NCBI RefSeq assembly: GCF_042660285.1
Contig: NZ_JBHSTP010000002.1
Location: 558,001 to 622,000 of the forward strand
Length of the DNA: 64,000 nt
From: Luethyella okanaganae
GTDB lineage: Bacteria > Actinomycetota > Actinomycetes > Actinomycetales > Microbacteriaceae
Reading direction: 5' to 3'
The position numbers were made by a program, and so were the translations under genes. Under the pieces are notes generated by a model, which worked only from the letters and a program-made list of their open reading frames with translations, ran no database searches and had not been told where the DNA came from. Below are positions 41,422 to 50,189 of the stretch, in pieces. How positions within the stretch are numbered: position 1 is the stretch's first letter; each line of letters opens with the position of its first letter.

Positions 41422-43799
41422 CCGACGTTTCGGCAACTCAGAGCGCTGTGGCCCGGCGCCTGTTTCTCAACGGAGAGGCTCTGAGGCTAGACGTCGAGTT
41501 CGCTCCGACTGGGGGCGGCCCCAAGTATGAGCCGTTCTCTCCGGAGGAAGCCAGGGAGTGGTTGCTTCCTCAAGTGCGATCAGCCCGCCAGGCGCTCGAT
41601 GCCTTGCCTGATGAGTTGCGGGCAGCTGATCGAGTGTATGTCGAGGCCAAGTTGCTACCGAACTACATCGCGCCGAGCTACTTTCCCGACGCCCTACTTT
41701 CAATCGTGGGTGCAGTCCCTGTTGGCTCGCGAGCGGATGTGGGCACTCTCAGGACCGCTTCCCGGCAACAGGTCAGTGGCACCCGGCGTCTGATCTTGGC
41801 TGTGGACGACGCATCTCTGGGAGCGCTCGAGGACCTGATCGAAGGCAGAGGGCAAGGTCGAACTGGGCAGCAAGCGTTCGCGCAGATCCGCCGCATCGAA
41901 GAGATTGCCTCGCCGTCCCAGTCGAGCGTGCTCAAAGCGGATCTGCAGGACGCGACCCTGGCGGGAAGAACGGACACCCTATGGGAAGCCGTCTTGCATC
42001 CTCGTGCGATGCGGACAGGCGAAGCTGTGCCTATCGATGACGACGCGTTCGAGCGATGGGTCACCTGGGTTGAAGCCAACGGAGGAGATGTTCGGCGGGA
42101 TTATGTCCGGCAGATCGGGGGCCTCACTTTCATGCCCGTGCGCATTGCCACGGCGGCGGCTACTGAACTCGTGCGTTTCAACCCTCTTCGTGTCTTGCGT
42201 CCGATGCCTGCCATCCGTCCGCGACCACGATTCGGTCTGCGGTCGGGCACTCGAGTAACGCCCCCGTCGGTGGCCGGGACGGTGGGCAACGCCACGACCG
42301 TGGCCGTCTTCGACGGGGGTGTCAATGATCCGACAAACGCCGGTCTGTTCCCCATCCCGCTGATCGACTTGACCACCGAGCCGCCCGAGCCCGATGAAAC
42401 GGAGCACGGCACTGGCGTAACGGGCGCAGTGATGTACGGTCTGCTGGGGCCGGGAGAGCAGGCGTCCCAGCCTCCGCTACCAGTCGAGAGCTACCGAGTC
42501 TTGCCGGCACCCCACGATCCCAACGACCTCGACGGCTATTGGATCCTCGATCAGATCAAGAGCACCCTGATCGACGGGCAACACAAGATCGTCAACCTTA
42601 GTCTTGGCCCAACTCTCGCAGTTGAGGACGACATGGAACCCAACCGGTGGACCGCTGAGCTTGACCAACTCGCGTGGGAGAGCGACATCGTCTTCGTGGT
42701 CGCGGCGGGCAACGACGGTGACGCTGACAGGGCGCTGGGGCTGCATCGTGTGCAGGTACCGGCAGACATGGCAAACGGCATCTCAATCGGAGCGTGCGAC
42801 TCTCCAGCACCCGGCAGGCCATGGGCCCGGGCTCCGTACTCTTCGATGGGTCCCGGGCGTCCCGGCAATCGAGTTCAGCCCCTCGGTGTTCAATTTGGAG
42901 GCGTCGACGACCGGCTGTTCGACGTGCTGCAGGCCGACGGCACCTTCCTCGAAGCCAGCGGCACGAGCTTTTCCGCACCCGTCGTGACTCACGCTCTCGC
43001 CGATCTGACGACCCGCCTACCGCGAGTAAACAGCAGCGTGTTGCGGGCGTTCTCGGTGCACTTTGCTGAACGGCATCGCTCGTTCCGGGCTCTACAGGAG
43101 GAACTTGGACACGGTCGCCTGCCGCTCACCTTCGCCAGTTCGTTTGACTCAACCGCGGATGACGTTCACGTGCTCTACGTTGATCAAATCGCTCGCGGCG
43201 ACATCCTCGGCTACCAGGTTCCGTTGCCCGCGGCCTTCCGGGGTGCAGTCCGGGTTTCCGTAACGCTCGCGTACGCGTCGCCTGTTGAGTCCACTCAGCC
43301 GACGGAGTACACGACAGCCTCGCTCGAACTGACAATGCGGCCGAACCGCAACATGTTCCGATTCACCTCACCCCCTGGTTCAGACGATCCCGCGCAGGTC
43401 TTGGATCTCCGCTCGGTTGCTGCCCGGGATCTCATTGCTGCAGGCTGGGCTACCAGCCAGGAGCCTGTCACCAAGACACTGAGTTCGACTTCAAGTCAGA
43501 ACGAGGCCGACCTTCGCGACCCGGGAAAATGGGAAACTCTCCGTCACTACCGCGTTAACCTAGCGGCCGGCGAAGCCGATGACCCACGGCTTGAGTTGAG
43601 ATATGTCGCCCGCAGGGCCGGAGGGCTCGACGGCAGCCCCACCGAGGTGCCGTTCGCGATACTCCTGAGCCTCGTAGATCCCCATTCGGCGGGCACACTT
43701 CATGACGCCGCTCGCGCACAGTTCGCAGCCCTTCGACCGGCGCAGCGAGTTGCAGGCCGTGTTCGCCTCCGGGGCGGAAGCGGCACGAGCTGGTATTGA
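41418..43799 (+). CDS. Subtilisin-like S8 serine protease (IetS-like)
   Basis: 793 residues without a signal peptide, so an intracellular protease. The triad is Asp299 (AVFDGGVND), His330 (TEHGTGVTG) and Ser517 (ASGTSFSAP), with the oxyanion Asn432 in VAAGND. About 290 N-terminal residues and about 250 C-terminal residues flank the catalytic domain; the C-terminal part looks beta-rich. Translation is coupled to the AAA ATPase. The intracellular location and ATPase partner fit a protease released or activated upon infection (inference). Confidence 0.85.
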   Translation: MTDVSATQSAVARRLFLNGEALRLDVEFAPTGGGPKYEPFSPEEAREWLLPQVRSARQALDALPDELRAADRVYVEAKLLPNYIAPSYFPDALLSIVGAVPVGSRADVGTLRTASRQQVSGTRRLILAVDDASLGALEDLIEGRGQGRTGQQAFAQIRRIEEIASPSQSSVLKADLQDATLAGRTDTLWEAVLHPRAMRTGEAVPIDDDAFERWVTWVEANGGDVRRDYVRQIGGLTFMPVRIATAAATELVRFNPLRVLRPMPAIRPRPRFGLRSGTRVTPPSVAGTVGNATTVAVFDGGVNDPTNAGLFPIPLIDLTTEPPEPDETEHGTGVTGAVMYGLLGPGEQASQPPLPVESYRVLPAPHDPNDLDGYWILDQIKSTLIDGQHKIVNLSLGPTLAVEDDMEPNRWTAELDQLAWESDIVFVVAAGNDGDADRALGLHRVQVPADMANGISIGACDSPAPGRPWARAPYSSMGPGRPGNRVQPLGVQFGGVDDRLFDVLQADGTFLEASGTSFSAPVVTHALADLTTRLPRVNSSVLRAFSVHFAERHRSFRALQEELGHGRLPLTFASSFDSTADDVHVLYVDQIARGDILGYQVPLPAAFRGAVRVSVTLAYASPVESTQPTEYTTASLELTMRPNRNMFRFTSPPGSDDPAQVLDLRSVAARDLIAAGWATSQEPVTKTLSSTSSQNEADLRDPGKWETLRHYRVNLAAGEADDPRLELRYVARRAGGLDGSPTEVPFAILLSLVDPHSAGTLHDAARAQFAALRPAQRVAGRVRLRGGSGTSWY

Positions 43800-43810
43800 G
43801 CAGATAACCG

Positions 43811-44734
43811 ATGACGACAAGCATCCGCGACGAGGCCTCAGCGCGTGGAACTATTGGGCCCGCCGCCTACAGGATGATGCTCGCCGTGTTCGGTTGGGAG
43901 GTGAAGCGATTCCCCCGTCTCGCCGCTCAGACACCAGCGGAAGATTTCCTCAATAGCTTTTTCGAGCAGAAGGGCGCAGGGTACGTCGTCGCCCTCGTTG
44001 CCGAATCGGATGACGCCGCAGCAACCCGGCTGACCCATGCGTGGGTCAAGAACTGGCTGGTGGATCAGGACCGCAAGCTCCCGATGGGTGCCCTGAGGAA
44101 CCGTCTGGAAAAGCGACTCCAACGCTCCGAGCTATTCCGGGTCTCCGAGGTAGCGCACTACTGGTACCTGACCGAGGACGCCGACTTGGATAAGACGGTG
44201 TCTACCGATGACCTGAGGAGTGCGGCAGCCGCGGTCGAGGTTGAACTCCAGGTCTCAGCCTCCGGTCAGGTTCAACTCGGCCGCTCCGGACAGCTTGAAT
44301 CGCTACTCAGAGAACTGCTGCTTCTCGCGGGCCGATTGCACATCGGTCAGATGGCCTCGATCTGCGCCGAGCGGTTCCCATCCCTCGTGGCAGTAGGCGA
44401 TGCGATGAACCATCTCAAAGAAGCCAAGTGGGAAGAGAACGAGGACACAGCTGATGACCTAGTCGCAAACACGGCTGCGAAGCTGGACAGCGAAACGGTC
44501 GCAATGGAGATCTACACTGCCCTCTCCGAGGAAGAGCACACCATTTTGCGAAACGCCGGGGACGCCGAAAGCCTGTCGACCACATTGGGAGTGGGACGGT
44601 CAACTGCCTACGGTCTGATCAAGAAGACACGTGCGCGAGTCATCGAGTTAGCGGGGAGCGCTTCTCGAAGTGATGAAGTGCGCGGCGCATTAATCGATCT
44701 ACTGATGGGAGAAACGTCCAATGTCCCGTCTTAA
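43811..44734 (+). CDS. Unknown island protein with C-terminal helix-turn-helix
   Basis: 307 residues, no family recognised. A mostly helical N-terminal part is followed, near residues 245-285, by a segment like sigma-factor region 4 or a LuxR-type helix-turn-helix (LSEEEHTILRNAGDAESLST, then GVGRSTAYGLIKKTRARV). It begins 11 bases after the protease stop, in the same transcript. A regulatory or DNA-binding accessory of the ATPase/protease pair is possible. Confidence 0.7.
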   Translation: MTTSIRDEASARGTIGPAAYRMMLAVFGWEVKRFPRLAAQTPAEDFLNSFFEQKGAGYVVALVAESDDAAATRLTHAWVKNWLVDQDRKLPMGALRNRLEKRLQRSELFRVSEVAHYWYLTEDADLDKTVSTDDLRSAAAAVEVELQVSASGQVQLGRSGQLESLLRELLLLAGRLHIGQMASICAERFPSLVAVGDAMNHLKEAKWEENEDTADDLVANTAAKLDSETVAMEIYTALSEEEHTILRNAGDAESLSTTLGVGRSTAYGLIKKTRARVIELAGSASRSDEVRGALIDLLMGETSNVPS

Positions 44735-44754
44735 GAGAGCATGGAGGAAAACCA

Positions 44755-45663
44755 GTGTCTGCTGACGCTTCCGAGCGCTGGCTAGAACTCGCAGCCCAGT
44801 TCCCGGTCACTCCCAAACGGTCGGTGGCTGCACTTCGAAGCAGCCACTCAGATGAGCAGGTCTCCGAGGGCCAACTACGGCGCGCATATTGGGGCGATCG
44901 AACTGCGATCGTCTTGGTCGTAGCCGTCGACGACACCGACGCCACGGCTGATGTTTGGCCCGCAACTCTCGAACCCGGGGTTGAGAACGAGGCCGCGATC
45001 GTTGTCGAAGAGAGCGCGAGTCCTCTTCATGCCGGCGTCAGTCTCTGGCCCACAAAGCCAGCAACGATCCCTTTCGCAGCACTCGATCAAACGGTGGCGG
45101 TGTTTCCGAAGACCGTATTCCGGGCCATCTCATCCGGAGTTAGAACCCGAGACATCGAGGGCATCCGGCTGGGCGAGTCGGAGCCGGAGTTTGGGTCGGG
45201 CGTCGAAGCTGCGATCGACGAGCTGTTTGACACGATGGACGTGCTCGAGGCGGTACCGCAGTACCGACCCTCGCCAGCAACGGGGACAGCGCAGAAACTG
45301 CCGGTGGCGCTATCCGACCTGATTGTCTGGCTAGACATTCCGCAGGCGCATGGCATGTCTATCCTGCTCGGCAAGCAACCTCTGAGCGCTGAACAGGCTC
45401 AGACGATAGCGCGCCGCGCGACCCTTTCCGTCGATGAGGTTTGGGGGTCGGTGAGTCCTCTGCCGTCGGACCTCGACCGCGAGCTTCAAGAACCACGTTG
45501 GCGCCGAGCGATCCGCAACCGGGCCGTCGGGGGAGACGAGGTTGCAGCTCGGTCTCAACTTGGCTACGACGCTTTTCAACTGGCCGCCCGCCAAGGAGCC
45601 GGCGACGGCCGTGAGAAATGGCGTCAAAGGATCGAGGCCGCGCTCACTGTCAAGGGGAGCTAG
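44755..45663 (+). CDS. Unknown island protein upstream of an ImmA-like peptidase
   Basis: 302 residues from GTG 44755, with GGAGG seven bases upstream. No family recognised. An acidic mixed alpha/beta N-terminal half is followed by a weak helix-turn-helix-like stretch (AEQAQTIARRATLSVDEVWG) and a basic C-terminus (WRRAIRNRAV). Genes directly before ImmA/IrrE peptidases often encode their cleavable repressor or antitoxin partner, so it may be the substrate of the next gene's product; this is inference from position. Confidence 0.68.
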   Translation: MSADASERWLELAAQFPVTPKRSVAALRSSHSDEQVSEGQLRRAYWGDRTAIVLVVAVDDTDATADVWPATLEPGVENEAAIVVEESASPLHAGVSLWPTKPATIPFAALDQTVAVFPKTVFRAISSGVRTRDIEGIRLGESEPEFGSGVEAAIDELFDTMDVLEAVPQYRPSPATGTAQKLPVALSDLIVWLDIPQAHGMSILLGKQPLSAEQAQTIARRATLSVDEVWGSVSPLPSDLDRELQEPRWRRAIRNRAVGGDEVAARSQLGYDAFQLAARQGAGDGREKWRQRIEAALTVKGS

Positions 45664-45664
45664 G

Positions 45665-46615
45665 TTGCGGATTCCATTTGACGCTGCGCCCGACCACGTC
45701 GAGCGAATACGTCTCGCCTGGGAGCAACGCGGTGGTTCCCTCGAGGAGCTCACCTCGAACGCGTTCCGAGCTCTTGAGGACCGGACGGATGTCGCGGTAC
45801 TCCGGGTCCCGGAGTTCGTGCCCGCCGACTCGCAACTTGGGTGCTCGGTCGCCGGTGGGTACCGACCGAGCCCTCCAACCTTGGTTGTCACCGAGTCGAT
45901 GTCGTGGCGCCGGCAGCAGTTCACCTTGCTTCACGAACTCGGCCACCATCTCCAGCGGACCGACATCGACCTCGGAACCGCCATCGTTGGCCATCGAGAT
46001 CCGGAGGCGTTCGAGGAAGCCTGTTGTGACGAGTTCGCCGCTCAAGTACTGCTCCCCGACGACCTCATCGAGTCGCGGCTCCGATGGGAGGGAGTCACAG
46101 CGCGGAACGCCGTCGAACTCTTCAAAGAATCGAACGCATCCCGCGCCGCCATCTGCGTTCGCCTCGCCGGCCAGCTCAAGTCCGCCGGCGTGGTCGCAGT
46201 GCTCGACCCGGACGCGAATGTTACCTTCGCAGCACGCCACGGCTCGACGTTCCCACCCGCGCGCGGATCCAATCAGTACGCCAACCCACTCGTGCGGGCC
46301 GTATTCGAGGAGACCGACATCGCTCGGGTGATCGCACGCGACAACGCAGTGATCTGGTACCGATCCGGTGTCCCGTCGGACCAGCTCTACGGTCAAGCTG
46401 CATGGGCGGGTGATCGGCTCTTCATCGTCATGGTCGAATACAGCGCTCCATGGAAATCGATCTCCCTCCCCCAGGGCAAGACCATCGAAAGGCCCCCCGC
46501 GCTTCTTCAACGATGCGAGCACTGCGGGGCAGAGTTTGAGGTCACCACGGTGTGCCGCGTGTGCCGCCACCCTCATTGCCCGAAAGGTCACTGCTCCTGC
46601 CCGGCGGCTTCCTAA
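45665..46615 (+). CDS. ImmA/IrrE-family metallopeptidase with C-terminal zinc ribbon
   Basis: 316 residues. TTG 45665 is the start because GGGGAG lies five bases upstream and the preceding gene stops at 45663; the longer frame from 45542 lies inside that gene. The zinc site is HELGHH (residues 90-95) with a downstream glutamate in FEEACCDEFAAQVLLP. The C-terminus has a cysteine-rich module (CEHCGAEF, CRVC, then HCPKGHCSC), not usual for ImmA. Family members cleave repressors upon stress or phage signals. It ends about 80 bases before the Ubl operon. Confidence 0.87.
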   Translation: MRIPFDAAPDHVERIRLAWEQRGGSLEELTSNAFRALEDRTDVAVLRVPEFVPADSQLGCSVAGGYRPSPPTLVVTESMSWRRQQFTLLHELGHHLQRTDIDLGTAIVGHRDPEAFEEACCDEFAAQVLLPDDLIESRLRWEGVTARNAVELFKESNASRAAICVRLAGQLKSAGVVAVLDPDANVTFAARHGSTFPPARGSNQYANPLVRAVFEETDIARVIARDNAVIWYRSGVPSDQLYGQAAWAGDRLFIVMVEYSAPWKSISLPQGKTIERPPALLQRCEHCGAEFEVTTVCRVCRHPHCPKGHCSCPAAS

Positions 46616-46698
46616 CCCTCTGGACGATCCGGCAAGTGTCCCGTCTCTAACCCTTGGATGAGGAAATCCCTCACCGCCAAGACAGACGGGAGCTCCCA

Positions 46699-47067
46699 GT
46701 GAGCCCAACGCAGGAAAACGAGGAGATCGAAGTCGAGTTCGTCGACATCGAGATCCCTGAGGAACAAATCGAGATCGAGTCGAAGAAGGAGAAGCCGCGC
46801 GCCCTCGTTGTCGTCGACAACCTCGATGACGGAGAGACGATCCGCTTCTGGGCGGCGTTCGACCTGAAGATCGAGCGTGTCATCAATCGGGTCTACAAGC
46901 GTTTCGACCTCGAACGCCAGCCGGGTGACCGCCTGGTTCGCCGAGACGACCAGAAGGACGTCTTCGCCGAAGCGCACCTCACCGTCCGCAAGTACATCCT
47001 GGAGCACGGCGGCAAGGCCCGCATCCACTGGGAGTTCTCGGGCGACACCGGCGGCGCCGCACGATGA
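46699..47067 (+). CDS. Ubiquitin-like modifier (BilA-like)
   Basis: 122 residues from GTG 46699 with GGGAG six bases upstream. An acidic, disordered N-terminus (about 1-33) precedes one beta-grasp-like domain (about 34-115), and the protein ends SGDTGGAAR. The Gly-Gly followed by three residues is the form of a precursor that a JAMM peptidase would trim to expose the conjugating glycine. The next three genes supply the E2, peptidase and E1, so the modifier role is strongly supported by context. Its stop overlaps the E2 start (ATGA). Confidence 0.82.
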   Translation: MSPTQENEEIEVEFVDIEIPEEQIEIESKKEKPRALVVVDNLDDGETIRFWAAFDLKIERVINRVYKRFDLERQPGDRLVRRDDQKDVFAEAHLTVRKYILEHGGKARIHWEFSGDTGGAAR

Positions 47068-47612
47068 GTTCCGCGCCGGTACCCTCGGATCCCGAGATCG
47101 CCGCCGCGACATTCACGGCCCATCTCAACCAAGCCATCACGAGCGAGCTTGGACAGAGGCGGGGGTGGGCCGTGACCCGCGTCGACTCTCTCGAGTCGAT
47201 TGTGCACATGCACGCCACGCGCGAAGACGGCACAGTCGACGAGTACCACCTACGTGTCCGTGCCCACTTCTACGACGAGTGGCCCCCACAGGCGATCTTC
47301 GTCGCCCCGCCCAAGACCCCGAACGGGGCTTGGCGAGAACCCGAGCTCACCAGCAAATGGTTGCCGCACATCGAGAACATCTGGGCCGATTCCCGCTTCG
47401 CGTACCACACCCGCTACCCGTACCCGGACGGCCACCCAGCCCAACTGATCTGCTGCTCGAAAAGCCTCGATTACTACCTCAGCAACCACACGCCGACCGA
47501 GGGGCAACGCTGGCGTCAAGGCAAGCAGACCATCGTCGCCCTGCTGACTCGCGTGCAGGAAGCCCTTCAACCACCCGCCTACAAAGGACCACTCGGTGAT
47601 CTCGATACCTGA
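47064..47612 (+). CDS. E2-like ubiquitin-conjugating protein (BilB-like)
   Basis: 182 residues with a UBC-like core: beta strands around LRVRAHFYDEWPPQAIFVAPP, then the active-site region YPYPDGHPAQLICCSKSLDY, where Cys130 or Cys131 would carry the thioester. The His-Pro before the cysteine resembles the HPN of eukaryotic E2s. It accepts the modifier from the E1 and passes it to a target. Coupled to the Ubl gene (ATGA) and overlapping the peptidase gene by 17 bases. Confidence 0.83.
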   Translation: MSSAPVPSDPEIAAATFTAHLNQAITSELGQRRGWAVTRVDSLESIVHMHATREDGTVDEYHLRVRAHFYDEWPPQAIFVAPPKTPNGAWREPELTSKWLPHIENIWADSRFAYHTRYPYPDGHPAQLICCSKSLDYYLSNHTPTEGQRWRQGKQTIVALLTRVQEALQPPAYKGPLGDLDT

Positions 47613-48123
47613 AAAGCTCTGGCAGCACCTGCTCCATCAGTTCGGGCAACACCCCCGAGAGGTGGAGCGCGTCGCCTACCTCGACGGGATGCGATGGAGT
47701 GACGCGGCCGGGAAGGAACACGGTGTCGTCACCACCGTCACGATCCCCAACGCCACTCTCACCGAAGGGAACTACCGAGTCAGCGCGGAGAGAATCGCAC
47801 AGGCCGGCCGACACCTGCCGGACTTCGGCCTCGTCCGGCTCGTTCAGATCCACACCCACGGCAACGGGTGGGTGGATCACTCCAGGACGGACGATCAGAA
47901 GGCGTACACCCGTCGACCAGGTGCCATCAGCATCGTGCTGCCGGATCACGCGCGAAACCAACCTGGGCCACTCGATGGTGGCGTGCATATCCGCGACTCG
48001 CACGGGTGGCGTCGGCTGCCTGCCGGGGACGCCGCAGAGATCCTTCGCATCGTGCCGAGCGATATTGATTTTCGCACCGGTCGCCGACGCTGGAACTGGG
48101 GGAACCTGCCGTGGAAGAAGTAA
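47596..48123 (+). CDS. JAMM/MPN metallopeptidase (deubiquitinase-like, BilC-like)
   Basis: 175 residues from GTG 47596 with AAAGGA seven bases upstream. The JAMM motif is complete: an upstream glutamate (Glu22 or Glu24), then His86-Thr-His88, seven residues, Ser96, two residues, Asp99. It probably matures the modifier by removing its last three residues and may also deconjugate it. The gene overlaps the E2 gene by 17 bases and the E1 gene by 13. Confidence 0.88.
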   Translation: MISIPEKLWQHLLHQFGQHPREVERVAYLDGMRWSDAAGKEHGVVTTVTIPNATLTEGNYRVSAERIAQAGRHLPDFGLVRLVQIHTHGNGWVDHSRTDDQKAYTRRPGAISIVLPDHARNQPGPLDGGVHIRDSHGWRRLPAGDAAEILRIVPSDIDFRTGRRRWNWGNLPWKK

Positions 48124-49640
48124 GCGATCGCCACCAGGGCAACCTCGGAGGAACCCTTCGAAAGTTCGACCCGAACGAAGCAGTCGTGGTCCGCGTCACG
48201 GTGACTGCCGCGACCGGTCCTTGCCCGGCCACCCAACACGCAGTGTGGATGACTTTGTCTCTGCTATGCCGGGCCGAGGGCGTCGTGTCGCGGATCCAAC
48301 TCAACTGCCCCGAGGGAATCGCCATCCTGCCCAACGTTGTCCCGTTCGGCCACGCCACCGACCTGCGCACACGGCTCGTCGACGCCATCCGTGAGATCGA
48401 CATCGTCCCGATCGAGTTAGCCGATGACAATGCGGTTCCGGACTGCGAGATCTTCATCAACACGATCCCTGAATCGATGCCCCGAAGCTCCATAATGATC
48501 ATCGGCGCTGGATGGTGGGGTGGTGCAGCCTTCGCCACTCAGCCGCCAGCCGCCTGGACGCAAGTCGACCTTCACAACCCCCTGCCCATCGGGCCCTACA
48601 TCGCTGCAACGCTGGCCGTTGCGGATGTCTATCTGCAGATTCGCGATCCCAGGGCAGTGACGGGCAGCCGAGCCTACGGTTGGAACGCCTGGACCTGCAC
48701 GTCCGAAGTCGGATCCGACACGTCCGGCACGGTCCCACTCGGGCTCGACCTCAGTGGCATCGCCCTCGCCGGCGTCGGAGCTGTCGGAACTGCCTGGATG
48801 GCTACCCTCTGGGCGACATCGGGACTGTCCGGGAGTATCGCGATCGTTGACTCGGACGCGAAGGGCGTCTCCTCCAGCAACCTCAACAGGGGGCTGCTGT
48901 TTCGCCGCAGGGACATCGGTCTGCAAAAGGCCGAGGTGGCGGCGACGGCCGCGAAAGGAACCATCGACTGGCGTCCGATCAACGGGCGATTCGAGAGCAG
49001 CGATATCCGCCCGTCACTACTGGTCAGTGCCGTGGACACCAACACGGCGCGCGACGCCATCCAGTCGAGGTACCCGGCCAGAACCCTGTCCGGCAGCACC
49101 CGCGATCTGCGTGCCGAAACCATGGTCGGGGGTCGACCCGGTGACGGCGCCTGCTTGCGCTGTTACAACCCGCTCGAGGCGGAAGTGTCCGATGCGCAAC
49201 TCCGTGCCCGCGTCGAGCAAGAGGGCGCAGGGGTCCTCGACGAACTCGCTCGAGGGCTCGGCATATCCAACGAAGAGTTGGCGAATCGACTCGAGGCGCC
49301 CGGGTGCGACGCAATCAGCGATCGCCTCCTCGCCCAGCTACGCGCCGAATACGGCGATGATACCGTCCCCGCCAGATTCGCCGTCGGATTCACCAGCGCG
49401 ATGGCGGGAGTCCTTCTCGCTGGGGAGACGCTTCGTTTGATGATCCACGATGAACCGGACGGGATCCCCGATAGCAAGCGGGTGACCTTTCAGTTTCGTC
49501 GCCCGGAGTCCTCGATCAACGGTCGTCGTGTGTACCCACGGGATGCCGTGTGTCCGAAATGCGATCCTGCCGCGCCGTCTCATGAGATCTGGGCGAGTCG
49601 CTACGACAGATGGACGTCGAAAGCATCCGGGAAGTCGTGA
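48111..49640 (+). CDS. E1-like ThiF-fold activating enzyme (BilD-like)
   Basis: 509 residues from GTG 48111. After an N-terminal domain of about 200 residues of uncertain fold comes a ThiF/E1 adenylation domain: nucleotide turn GVGAVGT (221-227), IVDSDAKG, SSNLNRGLLFRRRDIGLQKA, and a zinc site from CLRC (348-351) and CPKC (481-484). Cys399 in APGCDAISD is a candidate thioester cysteine. It adenylates the modifier and loads the E2. It is the last gene of the four-gene set; island 1 ends 120 bases later. Confidence 0.88.
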   Translation: MEEVSDRHQGNLGGTLRKFDPNEAVVVRVTVTAATGPCPATQHAVWMTLSLLCRAEGVVSRIQLNCPEGIAILPNVVPFGHATDLRTRLVDAIREIDIVPIELADDNAVPDCEIFINTIPESMPRSSIMIIGAGWWGGAAFATQPPAAWTQVDLHNPLPIGPYIAATLAVADVYLQIRDPRAVTGSRAYGWNAWTCTSEVGSDTSGTVPLGLDLSGIALAGVGAVGTAWMATLWATSGLSGSIAIVDSDAKGVSSSNLNRGLLFRRRDIGLQKAEVAATAAKGTIDWRPINGRFESSDIRPSLLVSAVDTNTARDAIQSRYPARTLSGSTRDLRAETMVGGRPGDGACLRCYNPLEAEVSDAQLRARVEQEGAGVLDELARGLGISNEELANRLEAPGCDAISDRLLAQLRAEYGDDTVPARFAVGFTSAMAGVLLAGETLRLMIHDEPDGIPDSKRVTFQFRRPESSINGRRVYPRDAVCPKCDPAAPSHEIWASRYDRWTSKASGKS

Positions 49641-49762
49641 AAGAGTCAAAGCGCTAGACCTCGTGTGTCCCCGGCGTGTACCCGTGAACCAGATGAGGCC
49701 GTGTATGACGTGTTTTCTGGAGCTCCAAGGCTTGCAATGTTGGCCCTGATTGGGAATCGGCG

Positions 49763-49813
49763 ACCCTGCTAAGGTGGAGTTCCCTCACGGGAACCGAGGG
49801 TTCAAACCCCTCC
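49763..49813 (+). repeat. Attachment-site repeat, tRNA-Ser(GCT) 3' end copy (att 2)
   Basis: Same 51 bases as at 39769-39819 with one mismatch; the next bases (TCCGCCA) differ from the tRNA by a two-base loss. GGTCAGCAAC follows about 15 bases later, as after att 1. No tRNA 5' half precedes it, so it is an att remnant and not a gene. Confidence 0.9.
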
Positions 49814-50092
49814 TCCGCCAATTTTCTGCTGGTCAGCAACAGTTTTTCTTCGCGGCTCGTTGCGTTCTGGGCCGCCGCTCGCGTTCTCAGGAATGTCCCG
49901 AGGGTCCCGTGGGGGTCCCGACGCCAGTTCGTAGAGGCGGCGGCTTCCCGTCATGACGGGCTCGACGGGGGAGCGGCCCTTCTTCGCCAGTCGCCCGAGT
50001 GTGGAGGGATGGACGCGCAACGCGGCGGCAGCTTCCGCCTCCGTGTAGAACAGCCGCGCTTGCTCGACGGACTCCGTCGTGTGATCGCTCAT
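49802..50092 (-). CDS. Excisionase-like helix-turn-helix protein
   Basis: 96 residues from ATG 50092, with GGAGG five bases upstream. The N-terminal half is a MerR-type winged helix of the excisionase family (FYTEAEAAAALRVHPSTLGRLAKKG, then SRRLYELASG). The gene lies directly next to att 2 and its 3' end runs into the att repeat, the usual place of an xis gene beside its attachment site. The expected integrase is absent. It is divergent from 50203-50910 across a palindrome. Confidence 0.8.
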   Translation of the reverse strand: MSDHTTESVEQARLFYTEAEAAAALRVHPSTLGRLAKKGRSPVEPVMTGSRRLYELASGPPRDPRDIPENASGGPERNEPRRKTVADQQKIGGGGV

Positions 50093-50127
50093 GATCGCCT
50101 CCACACCCTACGCATGATTGTGCCACT

Positions 50128-50155
50128 ACACGCGATTAGATCATAGATCGCGTGT
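50128..50155. promoter_or_regulatory. Inverted repeat between divergent island genes
   Basis: Nine-base arms ACACGCGAT and ATCGCGTGT are exact reverse complements around a 10-base centre. It sits between the excisionase-like gene and the divergent 235-residue gene, a likely operator for one or both. Confidence 0.65.
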
Positions 50156-50189
50156 TTGTGCAAGAGCACATGTTTCTCGCGTTTCTCGA

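Larger units (their letters stand above)
39769..49762. mobile_element. Genomic island 1 (defence island) at tRNA-Ser(GCT)
   Basis: About 10 kb between two 51-base direct repeats of the tRNA 3' half. It carries nine plus-strand genes: an AAA ATPase/subtilisin pair, two unknowns, an ImmA-like peptidase and a ubiquitin-like conjugation operon. No integrase, excisionase or conjugation gene lies inside, so it is either decayed or moved in trans. GTGTCCCC motifs in the same orientation occur near both ends (39902 and 49665). Confidence 0.85.

Noticed and set aside
49763..49813. A second tRNA-Ser gene
   Set aside because: Only the 3' half is present, with two bases lost in the acceptor arm and no 5' half; it is an attachment-site remnant.
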